The notes: generated by a model not told the origin, from the sequence alone. Positions 1 to 8,778 are shown, counted from the stretch's first letter. The stretch is 64,000 nt of DNA from Sulfopaludibacter sp035606355 (GCA_035606355.1 DATNFO010000015.1:186001-250000); one strand, 5' to 3'. Numbers and translations are program-made.

Positions 1-1
1 G

Positions 2-1732
2 GTCACCGGAACCAACTTCCAGACCGGCTCGCAGCTCATCTGGAACGGCACGCAATTGCCGACCATTCTGGTGAGCGCCACGCAGTTGTACGCCCTGGTG
101 GATTCGTCGCTGATCGCCTCGGCGGGCACGGCGAGCGTCTCGGTGCAGAATCCCGGCCCCGCTACATCGTCGTCGGTGAAGTTCGCCATCGGCGGACCGT
201 CCGTTACCTCGGTCTGCCTGGCGGCCTCGGGTTCATCGCAGAGCACCAGTTGCACGAACACGTACGCAGCCCTTGGAAATAACGCGTCGGGCCCCGGAAT
301 CCAGCTCACCATCACCGGCCAGAATTTCATCGCCGGCTCGACGGTGTTGTGGAATGGAACGCCGGTTCCGACGGTCTTCAACAGCTCCACGCAGCTCACC
401 GGATACGTCGCGGCCAATTTCCTGACGGCGCCCGGCACGGCGAGCGTGACCGTGCAGAATCCGGGCGGCGCAGTTTCCGCGCCAGGAGCTTTCTCGGTCG
501 GCGCCTTCACTCTCGCCATCACTACGACGTCCTTGCCCGATGCCGTAGTCGGCAAGAGCTACGGCCCGGTGATCCTGACGGCGACCGGCGGCACGACGCC
601 ATATTCGTGGTCCGTGACGACCGGCACGCTGCCCGACGGGCTGCTCCTCGATTCCGGGTCCGGATCCATCGCCGGCATTCCGACAGCCGCGGCATCGGGA
701 GCGCTCGGCATCACGGTTACGGATTCTTCGCAGCGGACCAGCGTGCGAAGGCTTCCTCTGCGCGTGGTCACGGCGCTTTCGATCACGACCACTTCACCGC
801 TGGCCGCCGCGCTCATGAACTCGCCGGTTTCCATCGCCTTCGCGGCTGCGGGCGGAACACCACCGTATAAGTGGAGCGCTTCGGGCAACGTGCCCGCAGG
901 ACTGGCGCTCGACCCCTCCACCGGATTGCTGAGCGGTTTGCCCGCTTCGCCCGGAAATTATCAGTTCAGCGTCACCGTCTCGGACAGCGGCAGCGCGGGC
1001 GGCCAGACGACCCTGCCGAAGATCTTCAGCATGCAGATCGCGGTGCCGGACGTGACCATCGGCGGATTGGGCGCGACATCGCAACCGGCTACGCAGCCGC
1101 AGGTGAATGTCTCTGTATCCGCGCCATACGCATCGGACCTCACCGGATCGCTGACGCTCACCTTTGCGTCGGCGGTGGGAGTGGACGATCCAAACATCGC
1201 GTTCTCGTCGGGTGGCCGCACGGTGGCGTTCACCATCCCTGCCGGATCGACGCAGGCGACATTCGGCGGAACGGCGAATCTTGCGCTGCTGACCGGAACG
1301 GTCGCAGGCACCATTACGATTAAGGCGAACATCAAGTCCGGCGGCGCCGACGTGACGCCGAATCCCGCTCCGCAACTGACCACGGCGATCGCGAAATCGG
1401 CGCCTGTAATCACAGCGGCCACACTGACCAAGGTGACGGGAGGAGTCAGCGTCGGGCTCGTGGGCTTCTCCACGACGCGGGAAATCACGCAAGCCACAGT
1501 GACGTTTACGCCCGCGGCCGGCAGCAATCTTACGGCGTCCACGCAGACGATCAACCTCGGAAGCACGTTCAGCGCGTGGTATCAGAGCGCGGGATCGAAT
1601 GCCTTCGGAAGCCAGTTCACAATTGCGATACCGTTCGGAATCGCGGGAGATGTGAACGCGATCGGCTCAGTCACGGTCACCCTGACGAACTCAGTAGGAA
1701 CCTCGCAACCGGTAACCGCAACGTTCCAGTAA
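2..1732 (+). CDS. Surface protein with IPT/TIG and Ig-like repeats, 3' part
   Basis: The frame is open from the window edge, so the N-terminus is missing and the visible part is about 576 residues. Two IPT/TIG-like copies are seen, marked by TGTNFQTGSQLIWNGT at the very start and TGQNFIAGSTVLWNGT about 100 residues later. Two putative-Ig repeats follow, around ATGGTTPYSWSV and AAGGTPPYKWSA, each with a downstream G.PT or G.PA turn. The C-terminal 240 residues are beta-rich, Thr/Ser/Ala-rich and unrecognised. Such repeat proteins are usually exported or surface-attached and bind polymers or neighbours, but no enzyme motif is visible. A TTG at 56 is inside a TIG repeat and should not be taken as the start. 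A hairpin repeat follows the stop codon. Confidence 0.8.
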   Translation, partial: VTGTNFQTGSQLIWNGTQLPTILVSATQLYALVDSSLIASAGTASVSVQNPGPATSSSVKFAIGGPSVTSVCLAASGSSQSTSCTNTYAALGNNASGPGIQLTITGQNFIAGSTVLWNGTPVPTVFNSSTQLTGYVAANFLTAPGTASVTVQNPGGAVSAPGAFSVGAFTLAITTTSLPDAVVGKSYGPVILTATGGTTPYSWSVTTGTLPDGLLLDSGSGSIAGIPTAAASGALGITVTDSSQRTSVRRLPLRVVTALSITTTSPLAAALMNSPVSIAFAAAGGTPPYKWSASGNVPAGLALDPSTGLLSGLPASPGNYQFSVTVSDSGSAGGQTTLPKIFSMQIAVPDVTIGGLGATSQPATQPQVNVSVSAPYASDLTGSLTLTFASAVGVDDPNIAFSSGGRTVAFTIPAGSTQATFGGTANLALLTGTVAGTITIKANIKSGGADVTPNPAPQLTTAIAKSAPVITAATLTKVTGGVSVGLVGFSTTREITQATVTFTPAAGSNLTASTQTINLGSTFSAWYQSAGSNAFGSQFTIAIPFGIAGDVNAIGSVTVTLTNSVGTSQPVTATFQ

Positions 1733-1804
1733 CGACCGGCCTCCCGGCCGGTCGCTAACTGATTTTTGCGACCGGTCGGGAGACGGTCTGGAGACCGGTC
1801 GTTA
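1733..1804. repeat. Double hairpin repeat after a stop codon
   Basis: Two palindromes lie back to back between the Ig-like gene and the end of the Crp/Fnr gene. The first (1733-1754) has arms CGACCGGC and GCCGGTCG. The second (1769-1804) carries GACCGGTC at both ends. They share the ACCGGTC/GACCGGT core with repeats near 5578, 19853, 36151, 42113, 60748 and 60841. The position between convergent genes would also suit transcription termination, but there is no T-run. Confidence 0.75.
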
Positions 1805-2488
1805 CTCTTCCAGCAGTTCGGTGAGGCGTCGGCGGTCCAGGCGGATGCCGTTGTCGTAGCGCACAAGGCCGTCGCGCTTCAGCTTATTCATGAAGTAGCT
1901 GATGCGCGAGCGCGTGGTCCCGACCATGGCGGCGAGTGTCTCCTGATTCATGCGGGGAATGCGGTCGGAGCCCGAAGGAGCCAGATAAAGCAGCGTGCTG
2001 GCGAGGCGCTTTTCGCTGCTGTGAAAAAGCTGCGTCAGCAGCGCTCGCTCGGTGCGCTCTTTCTGCTCCAGCAGTCTGCGCATGAAGCTATCCGCGAAGG
2101 GCGCCTCGCGCAACAATCTCTGCCGCAGATCGTGCTTTTGAATTCGAAAGATGGTGCTCTTTTCGATTGCTGTCGCCGACGCGGTTTGATACGGCTGATC
2201 GAGCAAACAGTATTCGCCGAGAATGCTGCCCGCGCCCATCACCGCCACGACCGCCTGCCGCCCTTGCGGCGATACGGCACACAGCTTCACCCAACCGCCG
2301 AGAATCACGAATACCGAATCGGATCTCTCGCCTTGGGCATAAATCAATGCGTTTTTGGAATATTGTCCGGTGCTGCAACCGGCCCGGCTGACCTCGGGCC
2401 TGCACCAGTTGGAATCTGGATACGTGAATTCAGGACGAATGTGAAGAGGTTGTGGAACGGCAACCGTTGAGATTATGTGCGACGACAT
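1802..2488 (-). CDS. Crp/Fnr-family transcriptional regulator
   Basis: The 228-residue length is typical of the family. Residues of about 40-140 form a cyclic-nucleotide-type beta-barrel (QGERSDSVFVILGGWVKL, then GEYCLLDQPYQTASATA). The last 60 residues are a winged helix with a recognisable HTH (MNQETLAAMVGTTRSRISYF). The Arg that contacts cAMP in true CRP is not present after GEYCLL, and there is no Fnr-like cysteine cluster, so the ligand is unknown. The start is supported by a GGGGGGAT Shine-Dalgarno five bases upstream of the ATG. It lies just downstream of the clpV-like gene on the same strand, but the 79-bp gap suggests its own promoter. Confidence 0.88.
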   Translation of the reverse strand: MSSHIISTVAVPQPLHIRPEFTYPDSNWCRPEVSRAGCSTGQYSKNALIYAQGERSDSVFVILGGWVKLCAVSPQGRQAVVAVMGAGSILGEYCLLDQPYQTASATAIEKSTIFRIQKHDLRQRLLREAPFADSFMRRLLEQKERTERALLTQLFHSSEKRLASTLLYLAPSGSDRIPRMNQETLAAMVGTTRSRISYFMNKLKRDGLVRYDNGIRLDRRRLTELLEE

Positions 2489-2567
2489 CGGATCCCCCCA
2501 GGGTCTGGAGGTTGTAATATATCATACGCATCGTTCAAAATGGGACAGAATTTCGCAAATCTTCTAG

Positions 2568-5240
2568 TTACGAAAGTTTATACGAAAAGCCGAACTCGTC
2601 CAGGTCGATGGAAACGTTCTGAATCGTATTTCCTTCGGCCAGGCGACCCAGGAGTTCCCTGGATATCCCGGGCAGCAATGTGCCTGTGAGCACATGATCG
2701 ACGTTGCGCGCGCCGCTTTCCACTTCCGTGCATCGCCGCGCGATCTCCTTCACAACGTGCTCCGAAAAGCTGAACGTCGCGCCGTGGCTCTCCTCCAGCC
2801 GCCTGCTCACTTTAGATAGCTTAAGTTCCACAATCCGCCGCAGATCGGCGTCCCCAATGGGGAAATACGGAATGGCAACGAGCCGGCCCAGCAACGCCGG
2901 TTTAAAGGTGTGTTGCAGTTGCGGTGTGATGGCCTCGATCAACGCTTCGGGTGTGGGCAGCGCCGCCCGGTTGCCGCACATTTGCATAATGCGGTCAGAC
3001 CCTGTGTTCGACGTCATCAGAATCGTCGTATTCCGGAAATCGATTTCGCGGCCCTCGGCATCTTCCATCCGGCCCTTGTCGAACACCTGGTAAAAAAGTT
3101 CCATAACGTCAGGATGGGCCTTCTCCATCTCGTCGAGCAGTACCACCGAGTACGGCTTGCGGCGCACCGCTTCGGTGAGCACGCCGCCCTCGCCGTAACC
3201 CACATATCCCGGAGGCGACCCCTTCAGCCCGGAAACCGTATGCGCCTCCTGGTATTCCGAGAGATTGATCGTCACCAGGCTGCGCTCGCCGCCATATAGG
3301 ATTTCCGCGAGCGCGAGCGCTGTCTCCGTTTTCCCCACGCCGCTCGGACCGGCCAGGAGGAACACGCCGGTCGGCCGCCGCGGGTCGTCCAAACCCGCGC
3401 GTGTCGTGCAAATCCGCTGTGCAATCGCTTCGAGCGCATGGTCCTGCCCCACGATCCGTTCGGCCAGCAGCGCCTTGAGATTCAGCACCGACTGAATCTC
3501 TTCCCGCATCATGCGGCCCACCGGAATCCCGCTCCAACTGGCGATCACTTCGGCGACGGCCTGCGAATCCACGCACCATTGCACCAGCGGAGTGCCGCCT
3601 TGCAGTTCACCGAGTTCGGCGGTTGCTTGCGCAAGCTGCTGCCGCAGATCGTCCGATTCGGCAATGCCGCCGAGGAACCCGGGCGCGGCGTCCGGTCCGG
3701 CGGCGGCGGCCGATGCGCGCCCGCGCGTCGTCTCCAGTTCGCTTCTCATCGCGAGAATCCGCTGAACCAGATCGCGCTCCCTGCTCCACCGCGATTCCAG
3801 CTTTTCGGCCTCTTGCCGCGCCTTCGCCAGCAATTCCGTCAGTTCGGCGAGACGATCCGCGTAACATCCGTCCGCCGCTTCCTCCCGCTCGAGCACTGCG
3901 ATTTCACGTTCGAGGTTCAGAATGCGCCGGCGCGCGTCCTCCAGCGGAGGCGGCGTACCGGTCTGCGAAAGGGCGATGCGTGCGCAGGCCGTATCCAGCA
4001 CGCCAATCGCTTTGTCGGGAAGCTGCCGCCCCGAGATATAGCGCTCGGACAGCCGTACGGCCGCCTGTACCGCGGAATCCAGCAGCCGCACTTTGTGATG
4101 CCGCTCCAGCGTGGCAGCCACGCCGCGCATCATGTGGATCGCATCCTCTTCACTCGGCTCATCCACCTTCACTACCTGGAAGCGGCGAGCCAGCGCGGCA
4201 TCCTTCTCGAAATACTTCTTGTATTCGGCTTGCGTGGTGGCCGCGATGGTCCGCAGCTCGCCGCGGGCCAGCGCCGGCTTCAGCAGATTGGCGGCATCCC
4301 CCTGACCGCTCGCGCCCCCGGCGCCGATCAGCGTATGCGCTTCGTCAATGAAGAGAATCACCGGCTGCGGCGACGCCTTCACTTCCGCGATCACCGCCTT
4401 CAGGCGATTCTCGAATTCACCGCGAATCCCCGCGCCGGCCTGCAGCAGGCCCAGGTCCAGCGTCCGCACGCTGACCTCGCGAAGCGAAGGATGCACGTCG
4501 CCCGCGACGATACGCAGCGCAAAACCTTCCACCACGGCCGTCTTGCCCACACCGGCTTCGCCGGTCAGAATCGGATTGTTCTGCCGCCGCCGGGTCAGAA
4601 TATCGATGACCTGCCGGATCTCGTTATCGCGCCCCACCACCGGGTCGATGGAGCCCGCGCGAGCGGCTGCGGTGAGGTCGATTGTGAACTGGTCGAGATT
4701 CGGAGTCGCCGTGGACTGCGCCGCCGGACTGCCTGGTTCGGCTCCGCCCGCCGCGGCCTTGCCTTCTTCCAGCGAGCCTTTGAACACCGTGGCCCAATTC
4801 TGCCGCAGCGTGCCGAGATTCACGCGCAGAAATTCGGCGGAGCTCTCCTGCACGAGTCTGCCGAGATCGTCCGCCGAGAGCAGCGCGATCAGCAGCATCG
4901 CGGATCGGATTTCTTTCGCGCTGTATTCGATGGAAGCGACCGTCCACGCGTCCGTCAGCAGTTTGACGATGCGCGGGGAAAGCGTCGGCCCGCGCGTGTT
5001 GCCGCGCTTGAGGCGGTCCATGGCCGTGGTCAGATCCCGCGACAGCCGCTGCGCGTCCACTTCGAAGTACGAGAATGCATGCATCAGGTCGCAATTCGGA
5101 GTCTCCATCAGGGCGGCGAGGAGATGCTCGAGGTCGACTTCGAAATTGGAACGGGAAACGCAGCCGGCCGCCGCTGCTTCCATAGCAGCCCGGCAGGTGG
5201 GATTCAGTTTGGCGATGAGGAATTTTAAATTGAGGCTCAT
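2568..5240 (-). CDS. clpV: ClpV/TssH-type AAA+ ATPase
   Basis: This 890-residue Hsp100 protein has an N-domain (about 10-150) of the type VI secretion ClpV kind, beginning KLNPTCRAAMEAAAA and containing an EVDLEHLL stretch. The first AAA+ module has Walker A GEAGVGKT (228-235) and Walker B FIDEAH (near 300). A coiled-coil middle domain follows. The second module has Walker A GPSGVGKT and Walker B LLDEMEKAH. Known ClpV recycles contracted VipA/VipB sheaths using ATP. I start it at the ATG of MSLNLKFLIA, because an upstream in-frame extension lacks family similarity. No other T6SS gene lies in the window, so the substrate is uncertain. A ClpB-type disaggregase is the alternative, but the N-domain favours ClpV. 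Confidence 0.85.
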   Translation of the reverse strand: MSLNLKFLIAKLNPTCRAAMEAAAAGCVSRSNFEVDLEHLLAALMETPNCDLMHAFSYFEVDAQRLSRDLTTAMDRLKRGNTRGPTLSPRIVKLLTDAWTVASIEYSAKEIRSAMLLIALLSADDLGRLVQESSAEFLRVNLGTLRQNWATVFKGSLEEGKAAAGGAEPGSPAAQSTATPNLDQFTIDLTAAARAGSIDPVVGRDNEIRQVIDILTRRRQNNPILTGEAGVGKTAVVEGFALRIVAGDVHPSLREVSVRTLDLGLLQAGAGIRGEFENRLKAVIAEVKASPQPVILFIDEAHTLIGAGGASGQGDAANLLKPALARGELRTIAATTQAEYKKYFEKDAALARRFQVVKVDEPSEEDAIHMMRGVAATLERHHKVRLLDSAVQAAVRLSERYISGRQLPDKAIGVLDTACARIALSQTGTPPPLEDARRRILNLEREIAVLEREEAADGCYADRLAELTELLAKARQEAEKLESRWSRERDLVQRILAMRSELETTRGRASAAAAGPDAAPGFLGGIAESDDLRQQLAQATAELGELQGGTPLVQWCVDSQAVAEVIASWSGIPVGRMMREEIQSVLNLKALLAERIVGQDHALEAIAQRICTTRAGLDDPRRPTGVFLLAGPSGVGKTETALALAEILYGGERSLVTINLSEYQEAHTVSGLKGSPPGYVGYGEGGVLTEAVRRKPYSVVLLDEMEKAHPDVMELFYQVFDKGRMEDAEGREIDFRNTTILMTSNTGSDRIMQMCGNRAALPTPEALIEAITPQLQHTFKPALLGRLVAIPYFPIGDADLRRIVELKLSKVSRRLEESHGATFSFSEHVVKEIARRCTEVESGARNVDHVLTGTLLPGISRELLGRLAEGNTIQNVSIDLDEFGFSYKLS

Positions 5241-5271
5241 GATAAGCGCTACCCGCGAAAAAAGCGCATTC

Positions 5272-5302
5272 ATTATCACACGATTGTGCATTTTCTCGCC
5301 AA
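5272..5302 (-). promoter_or_regulatory. Candidate promoter of the clpV-like gene
   Basis: On the minus strand TTGGCG (5302-5297) and GATAAT (5277-5272) are separated by 19 bp, and TG precedes the -10. The predicted start site lies about 25 bases upstream of the chosen ATG at 5240, which agrees with that start choice. The spacer is longer than ideal. Confidence 0.4.
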
Positions 5303-5577
5303 CGCCGGCGCGTCGTCGGTATATACTCGCCTGAACCAAACCGTATGGCCGTCCGCCCCAGGAAGTTCAGAAGATGCCGCCCGCGAACGCTTTTATACGT
5401 GGCCCCGCAGCCCCGGCAGGTTTGCTCTAAGTGCAAAGCCTGATGTCGGCTTCTTTCGGCTCCAAGATTTCCATTGCGTTCTCTGTGTTTTCAACAGGTT
5501 GGGGCGTCTGCTTTTCGCTCAATCAGCAAGCTCAACAGCCTCAGCAGATGGGTTTTGATACGGTTCTGATACGGTTT

Positions 5578-5596
5578 GCCGGTCCCCGAGACCGGC
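5578..5596. repeat. Hairpin repeat, ACCGG family
   Basis: A perfect hairpin with arms GCCGGTC and GACCGGC and a five-base loop. It has the same core as the dispersed repeats elsewhere in the window. The rest of the intergenic stretch from 5303 to 5638 shows no gene I can support. Confidence 0.6.
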
Positions 5597-5638
5597 TTCG
5601 ATGTCCCGACGCTGATGTAGTATAAAGGAATTTAACCC

Positions 5639-5700
5639 GTCGGCAGCGTGCTGTCGACTCAAGGGCCGCCAGGGAGCAATCCCGCGCGGCCTTTGCTTTT
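5639..5700 (+). terminator. Tandem hairpins with T-run before the NYN gene
   Basis: Hairpin one (5639-5658) pairs GTCGGCA with TGTCGAC, one pair being G.U. Hairpin two pairs GGCCGC (5664-5669) with GCGGCC (5686-5691) and has an inner GGGA-GCAA-TCCC stem-loop, a GNRA-type tetraloop. A T-rich tract (5692-5700) follows, so the second hairpin has the form of an intrinsic terminator. It sits only 18 bases before the NYN start codon at 5718 and no Shine-Dalgarno is visible between. It could be a leader attenuator or the end of a small RNA. The intergenic region 5241-5717 otherwise holds only the clpV promoter and the hairpin at 5578. Confidence 0.5.
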
Positions 5701-5760
5701 TCTGGCCGATTTTCCCCATGCGCACGATCATTTACGTGGACGGGTTCAACCTCTATTTCA

Positions 5761-5785
5761 GGTAAAAACTTACTTGACAAATCAC
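5761..5785 (+). repeat. IS left terminal inverted repeat
   Basis: Begins GGTAAAAACTTAC and is identical over 25 bp to the reverse complement of 8796-8820. It contains TTGACA (5774-5779) pointing into the element. Confidence 0.95.
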
Positions 5786-5802
5786 ATGAGCAGCGCTACA
5801 AT
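5774..5802 (+). promoter_or_regulatory. Inward promoter at IS left end
   Basis: TTGACA (5774-5779, inside the terminal repeat) and TACAAT (5797-5802) are spaced by exactly 17 bp, a near-consensus sigma-70 promoter. No plus-strand gene follows, so the predicted transcript would be antisense to the 3' end of the cargo operon. Confidence 0.55.
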
Positions 5803-5827
5803 TTGTAGCGGCGTGGCAGGCCGACAG

Positions 5828-6142
5828 TCAGCGGCCCGACTTCCGCATGCTGGCACGCCCACTAAGGGAGAGCGGGCCGTTGCCCTTCACGCGCCGTCCA
5901 AGTTCGGTTTGATTGCGCTCGCCTTTAAGCCGCTCGCGTTCTCGCTTCTCTTCAGCTTCACGCTGAAGGATCGCGTCTTTAGGTACCGTCAGAACCTTAC
6001 GGAAAGCCAAATCTAAACGTTCGGCGGGACTTCCGCCTTCAGGAAAATCAATCGGCGGTGGCGTTTTCACAGCTTGATTATAGCGCGTTCCTTTTCCTTG
6101 AGATTTCGGACAATCACATGCAAAAAACTGGCGGCACTTCAT
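5828..6142 (-). CDS. Small basic charged protein, IS cargo
   Basis: A 104-residue protein I cannot assign. The middle reads SPAERLDLAFRKVLTVPKDA followed by a highly charged helix (REAEEKRERERLK), a pattern seen in small hypothetical proteins often found near toxin-like genes. The C-terminal 30 residues are basic and look disordered. Its ATG overlaps the stop of the upstream cargo gene in an ATGA, which argues for a real coupled gene. Function is unknown; an antitoxin or adaptor role is only a guess from size and charge. Confidence 0.6.
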   Translation of the reverse strand: MKCRQFFACDCPKSQGKGTRYNQAVKTPPPIDFPEGGSPAERLDLAFRKVLTVPKDAILQREAEEKRERERLKGERNQTELGRRVKGNGPLSLSGRASMRKSGR

Positions 6143-6903
6143 TTTCCGGGGAACAATCCATCGAAGGCTTTGATGGATTCGGACACTGCATCCCTGATGC
6201 GCTTGAGTCCCTGAATGACTGCGATATTCGGCCCATTGCTACCAAATTGCCGGAACGCTACGAGCGCGGAGAGTTTCATCCCCACATACACTTCACGGTA
6301 CCCCAAGGACGTTTTGGTTTCTCGGCCTGTTGCGGAGTCTTTATGAACGCGCAGCGCTTCCACGAGATATACCTGGGGAGTTTGTTGAGATCTGGAGCCG
6401 ACGACGGTCAACTCCCGATGCTTGTCAAAGCGGTTCATGTCATGAAGGACGAGCAAGGCATGATGCGGACCCTCCCATTGGGAGACAGCGTTGTATGGTT
6501 GCAGCGACTCGATGAGTGTGCGGGCGGTGTCACCGACTCCCTCTATTTTTCGGTTGAACGCGGCGAGTTTATCGGGAGCCGTCAGCCTATCTCTGAAGAT
6601 TGGAAACTCAATAACATTGGGATTTCTGGGAGCGTGTCCGGCTTGCCGCAAAAGCTCCCAGATCAAATTGTCAAGCGCGGCGCGGTATGCATGCAGAATT
6701 TCACTGATGAGGACGGAGAATCGCGGCGGGATCTCCTGCCTAGCCCAAAAGTCCCTGAATTCCTGGATGCTTTTGGGATCGCGTATCACGACTTCGCGGT
6801 GTCCCCTTTCATCCAGAAACCGCTTGATTTCTATATCAAGATTCTGGATGTTCTCATCGGCCCTCTTGAGTCGTTCCCTGATCCCCTCTAGCGGATGGAG
6901 CAT
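6139..6903 (-). CDS. Conserved hypothetical protein, IS cargo (paralog 2)
   Basis: This 254-residue protein is a diverged paralog of the gene at 6911-7747. Both start (M)LHPLxG...RLKRAD, have a central helix of the form HAYRAALDNLIWELL, an FPIF strand, and an FDKHRELTVV motif about 100 residues later. That layout resembles a widespread uncharacterised bacterial family with an N-L-R-x-x-L-D helix. A HEPN-like helical fold is possible, but the usual R-x4-6-H motif is not clear here. I start it at the ATG at 6903, matching the paralog; a GTG at 6909 is possible. It lies 7 bp after its paralog and overlaps the next gene by 4 bp. Confidence 0.75.
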   Translation of the reverse strand: MLHPLEGIRERLKRADENIQNLDIEIKRFLDERGHREVVIRDPKSIQEFRDFWARQEIPPRFSVLISEILHAYRAALDNLIWELLRQAGHAPRNPNVIEFPIFRDRLTAPDKLAAFNRKIEGVGDTARTLIESLQPYNAVSQWEGPHHALLVLHDMNRFDKHRELTVVGSRSQQTPQVYLVEALRVHKDSATGRETKTSLGYREVYVGMKLSALVAFRQFGSNGPNIAVIQGLKRIRDAVSESIKAFDGLFPGK

Positions 6904-6910
6904 GCGCACC

Positions 6911-7747
6911 TTAACCTATCACTATGGGCTTGATGATATCCATCAGAACGCCCTTCGGCCTGATTCTCAATTCATCCGGGAGAGGGTCAAAGAATGGCTC
7001 GAAACCGGGCAAGATGAGTTCCCCGATGAACTCTCGGATACTCTGCACAACATTCAACGCTTCAAGGTTAGCGACCGGAGCATCCTTGAACGCTACGCGC
7101 GTGGAGACACTAATCTGCGTTTTGATTTTCTCGTCAAAGGCGTCGACGGGGAACGACGCCACTACTGCGCCATCGTGAATCAGTCCGTCCTTCAATTCGG
7201 ATATGAAGATCCTGCCATCGGGATGGATAAAACTAGCGTTCACGAAACCGCCAGTGGCACACAAGGCGAGCGCGTGATGCTTGTCCAGGTTCGACAGTTT
7301 TGCGAGTCGGAACAAAGGATGGGTAGTGCGCTTGTCCTCGTCGAGTCTGTAGGGTTGCCAGCAGGATGCGATTTTGATGGCCTTCACAGATGCGCGGTTG
7401 AGTTTACCCAAGCCTGCGACTTGGTTGATAAAGTCTGGCTCCGTCAAGGCGATGGGGAATTGCGTCTGCCTATCGGGGGTTGCTCTGTTCGCGATGGTAA
7501 GTTCATGTGCCATGTAGTCAAGAGAGCAGCGCAGGTTGTTGACAGCGTCTCCGATGATGGTGGAGAGATAGAGCGGTGGCTCTTTGATGATGTGGAATTT
7601 GAATCCTGCTTTGCCGTTGCCAAGATCGCGATGCGGCGCGAGCGCGTAAGGACTGTCGTTCGTGTACGCGATGATTTCGTTGTAGAGGGATACGATGTGA
7701 ACGTCGGCGCGCCTGAGTTTTTCGCAGACTCCAGCCAGAGGGTGCAT
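6911..7747 (-). CDS. Conserved hypothetical protein, IS cargo (paralog 1)
   Basis: A 278-residue protein beginning MHPLAGVCEKLRRAD. It contains IGDAVNNLRCSLDYMAHEL near residue 80, FPIAL, and LDKHHALAL about 80 residues on. These features align with the neighbouring 254-residue protein, so the two arose by tandem duplication. The N-L-R-x-x-L-D-x-x-x-x-x-L helix is typical of a common hypothetical family, often about 250-300 residues long. The R...H spacing in this copy (R, seven residues, H) is longer than the HEPN nuclease motif. It is first of three cargo genes and lies 83 bp downstream of the transposase on the same strand. No catalytic function can be assigned. Confidence 0.78.
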   Translation of the reverse strand: MHPLAGVCEKLRRADVHIVSLYNEIIAYTNDSPYALAPHRDLGNGKAGFKFHIIKEPPLYLSTIIGDAVNNLRCSLDYMAHELTIANRATPDRQTQFPIALTEPDFINQVAGLGKLNRASVKAIKIASCWQPYRLDEDKRTTHPLFRLAKLSNLDKHHALALCATGGFVNASFIHPDGRIFISELKDGLIHDGAVVASFPVDAFDEKIKTQISVSTRVAFKDAPVANLEALNVVQSIREFIGELILPGFEPFFDPLPDELRIRPKGVLMDIIKPIVIG

Positions 7748-7830
7748 GTTTAGCAGTAGGACCTAACGCTTAGATTTGCCCCGATGCTGCCGCTCCCGTT
7801 CCTTACGCGACAGGTTCCGTACTAACCGGG

Positions 7831-8772
7831 TCAGTCTCTTTGGCCGGTGAGTTGATTCCAAGTGAGCCGCTTGCCGACAATCTGCCGCACGCCGAGATCA
7901 AAACGCTGGCCATCGTTCAGGCCAGACCGATAGTTGTAGCGAAACGCTTGCTCATCGAGATAGCGAAAAAGATGGAAAGGCTCAACCGAAACATACGTGC
8001 CCTTGATCGAGCGCTTCAGAAGGCTCCACAAGTTCTCCAAGCCATTGGTATGGACTTCGCCTTTGACGTACTCAACAGCATGGTCGACGACTTCATGCTG
8101 GAATTCATCAAGGCCCTCGTACGAACGAAGAGCATCGGTGAAGATCGCAGAGCCAGCCAGCACGTGTTGACGCAATTCCGATTGCAGGGTCTTTTTCTTC
8201 GGATTGTCCACAACCTTAACACGCACGCGGGAATTGCCCTTACCGCCGCGTTCAAGGATGCCGAGCACCGCAGTCTTATCCTTACCGCCGGTGCCGGTGA
8301 TCTTGCGAGCGCGAACGTTAGCATGCATGTTGCGCGCCTTGCCGCCGATGTAGGTTTCGTCCGCTTCAATCTGGCCGGACAGTTTGTTGATAGTCCCTTG
8401 GCTCAGCGCAAAACGAATGCGATGGTCCATGAACCAGGCGGTTTTCTGTGTGACGCCGATAGCGCGGTGGACTTCGTAGGAGCTAACGCCGTTCTTGCAA
8501 TTCACCACCTGCCACATCGCGGCAAGCCACTTATCCAGTCCGAGAGGGGAGTCCTCGAAAATGGTTCCGGTCTTCGCGGTGAACTGGCGGTTCTCGTGAC
8601 GCGAGCCGCACTGCCAGCGATTGTACTTCTCAAGAAACGCGACGTTTTTGGAACCACAGCGCGGGCATTCCACACCATTCGGCCAGCGGCGCGCCACAAC
8701 GTACTCGCGGCAATTGGCAGGATCGGAGAAGTATACGATTGCTTCTTGAAGAGTGTTGAGTACCGGCTCCAT
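7831..8772 (-). CDS. tnp: IS1595-family (ISXO2-like) transposase
   Basis: The 313-residue protein has an N-terminal zinc-ribbon (CPRCGSKN...WQC) followed by the family motif AKTGTIFEDSPLGLDKW. The DDE-type catalytic core shows EADETYIGG, an FTDALRSYEGL block and the terminal NGLENLWSLLKR plus GTYVSV signature. It catalyses cut-and-paste movement of the element between the 25-bp ends. I choose ATG 8772 over TTG 8778 because the predicted promoter places transcription start at or next to that ATG. All expected motifs are present, so it is probably active. Confidence 0.95.
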   Translation of the reverse strand: MEPVLNTLQEAIVYFSDPANCREYVVARRWPNGVECPRCGSKNVAFLEKYNRWQCGSRHENRQFTAKTGTIFEDSPLGLDKWLAAMWQVVNCKNGVSSYEVHRAIGVTQKTAWFMDHRIRFALSQGTINKLSGQIEADETYIGGKARNMHANVRARKITGTGGKDKTAVLGILERGGKGNSRVRVKVVDNPKKKTLQSELRQHVLAGSAIFTDALRSYEGLDEFQHEVVDHAVEYVKGEVHTNGLENLWSLLKRSIKGTYVSVEPFHLFRYLDEQAFRYNYRSGLNDGQRFDLGVRQIVGKRLTWNQLTGQRD

Positions 8773-8778
8773 ACTCAA

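Noticed and set aside
3438..5228. 596-residue plus-strand frame opposite the clpV-like gene
   Set aside because: It is antisense to a clear AAA+ gene, is Arg/His/Pro-rich, and has no recognisable domain; GC-rich codons leave the opposite strand open.
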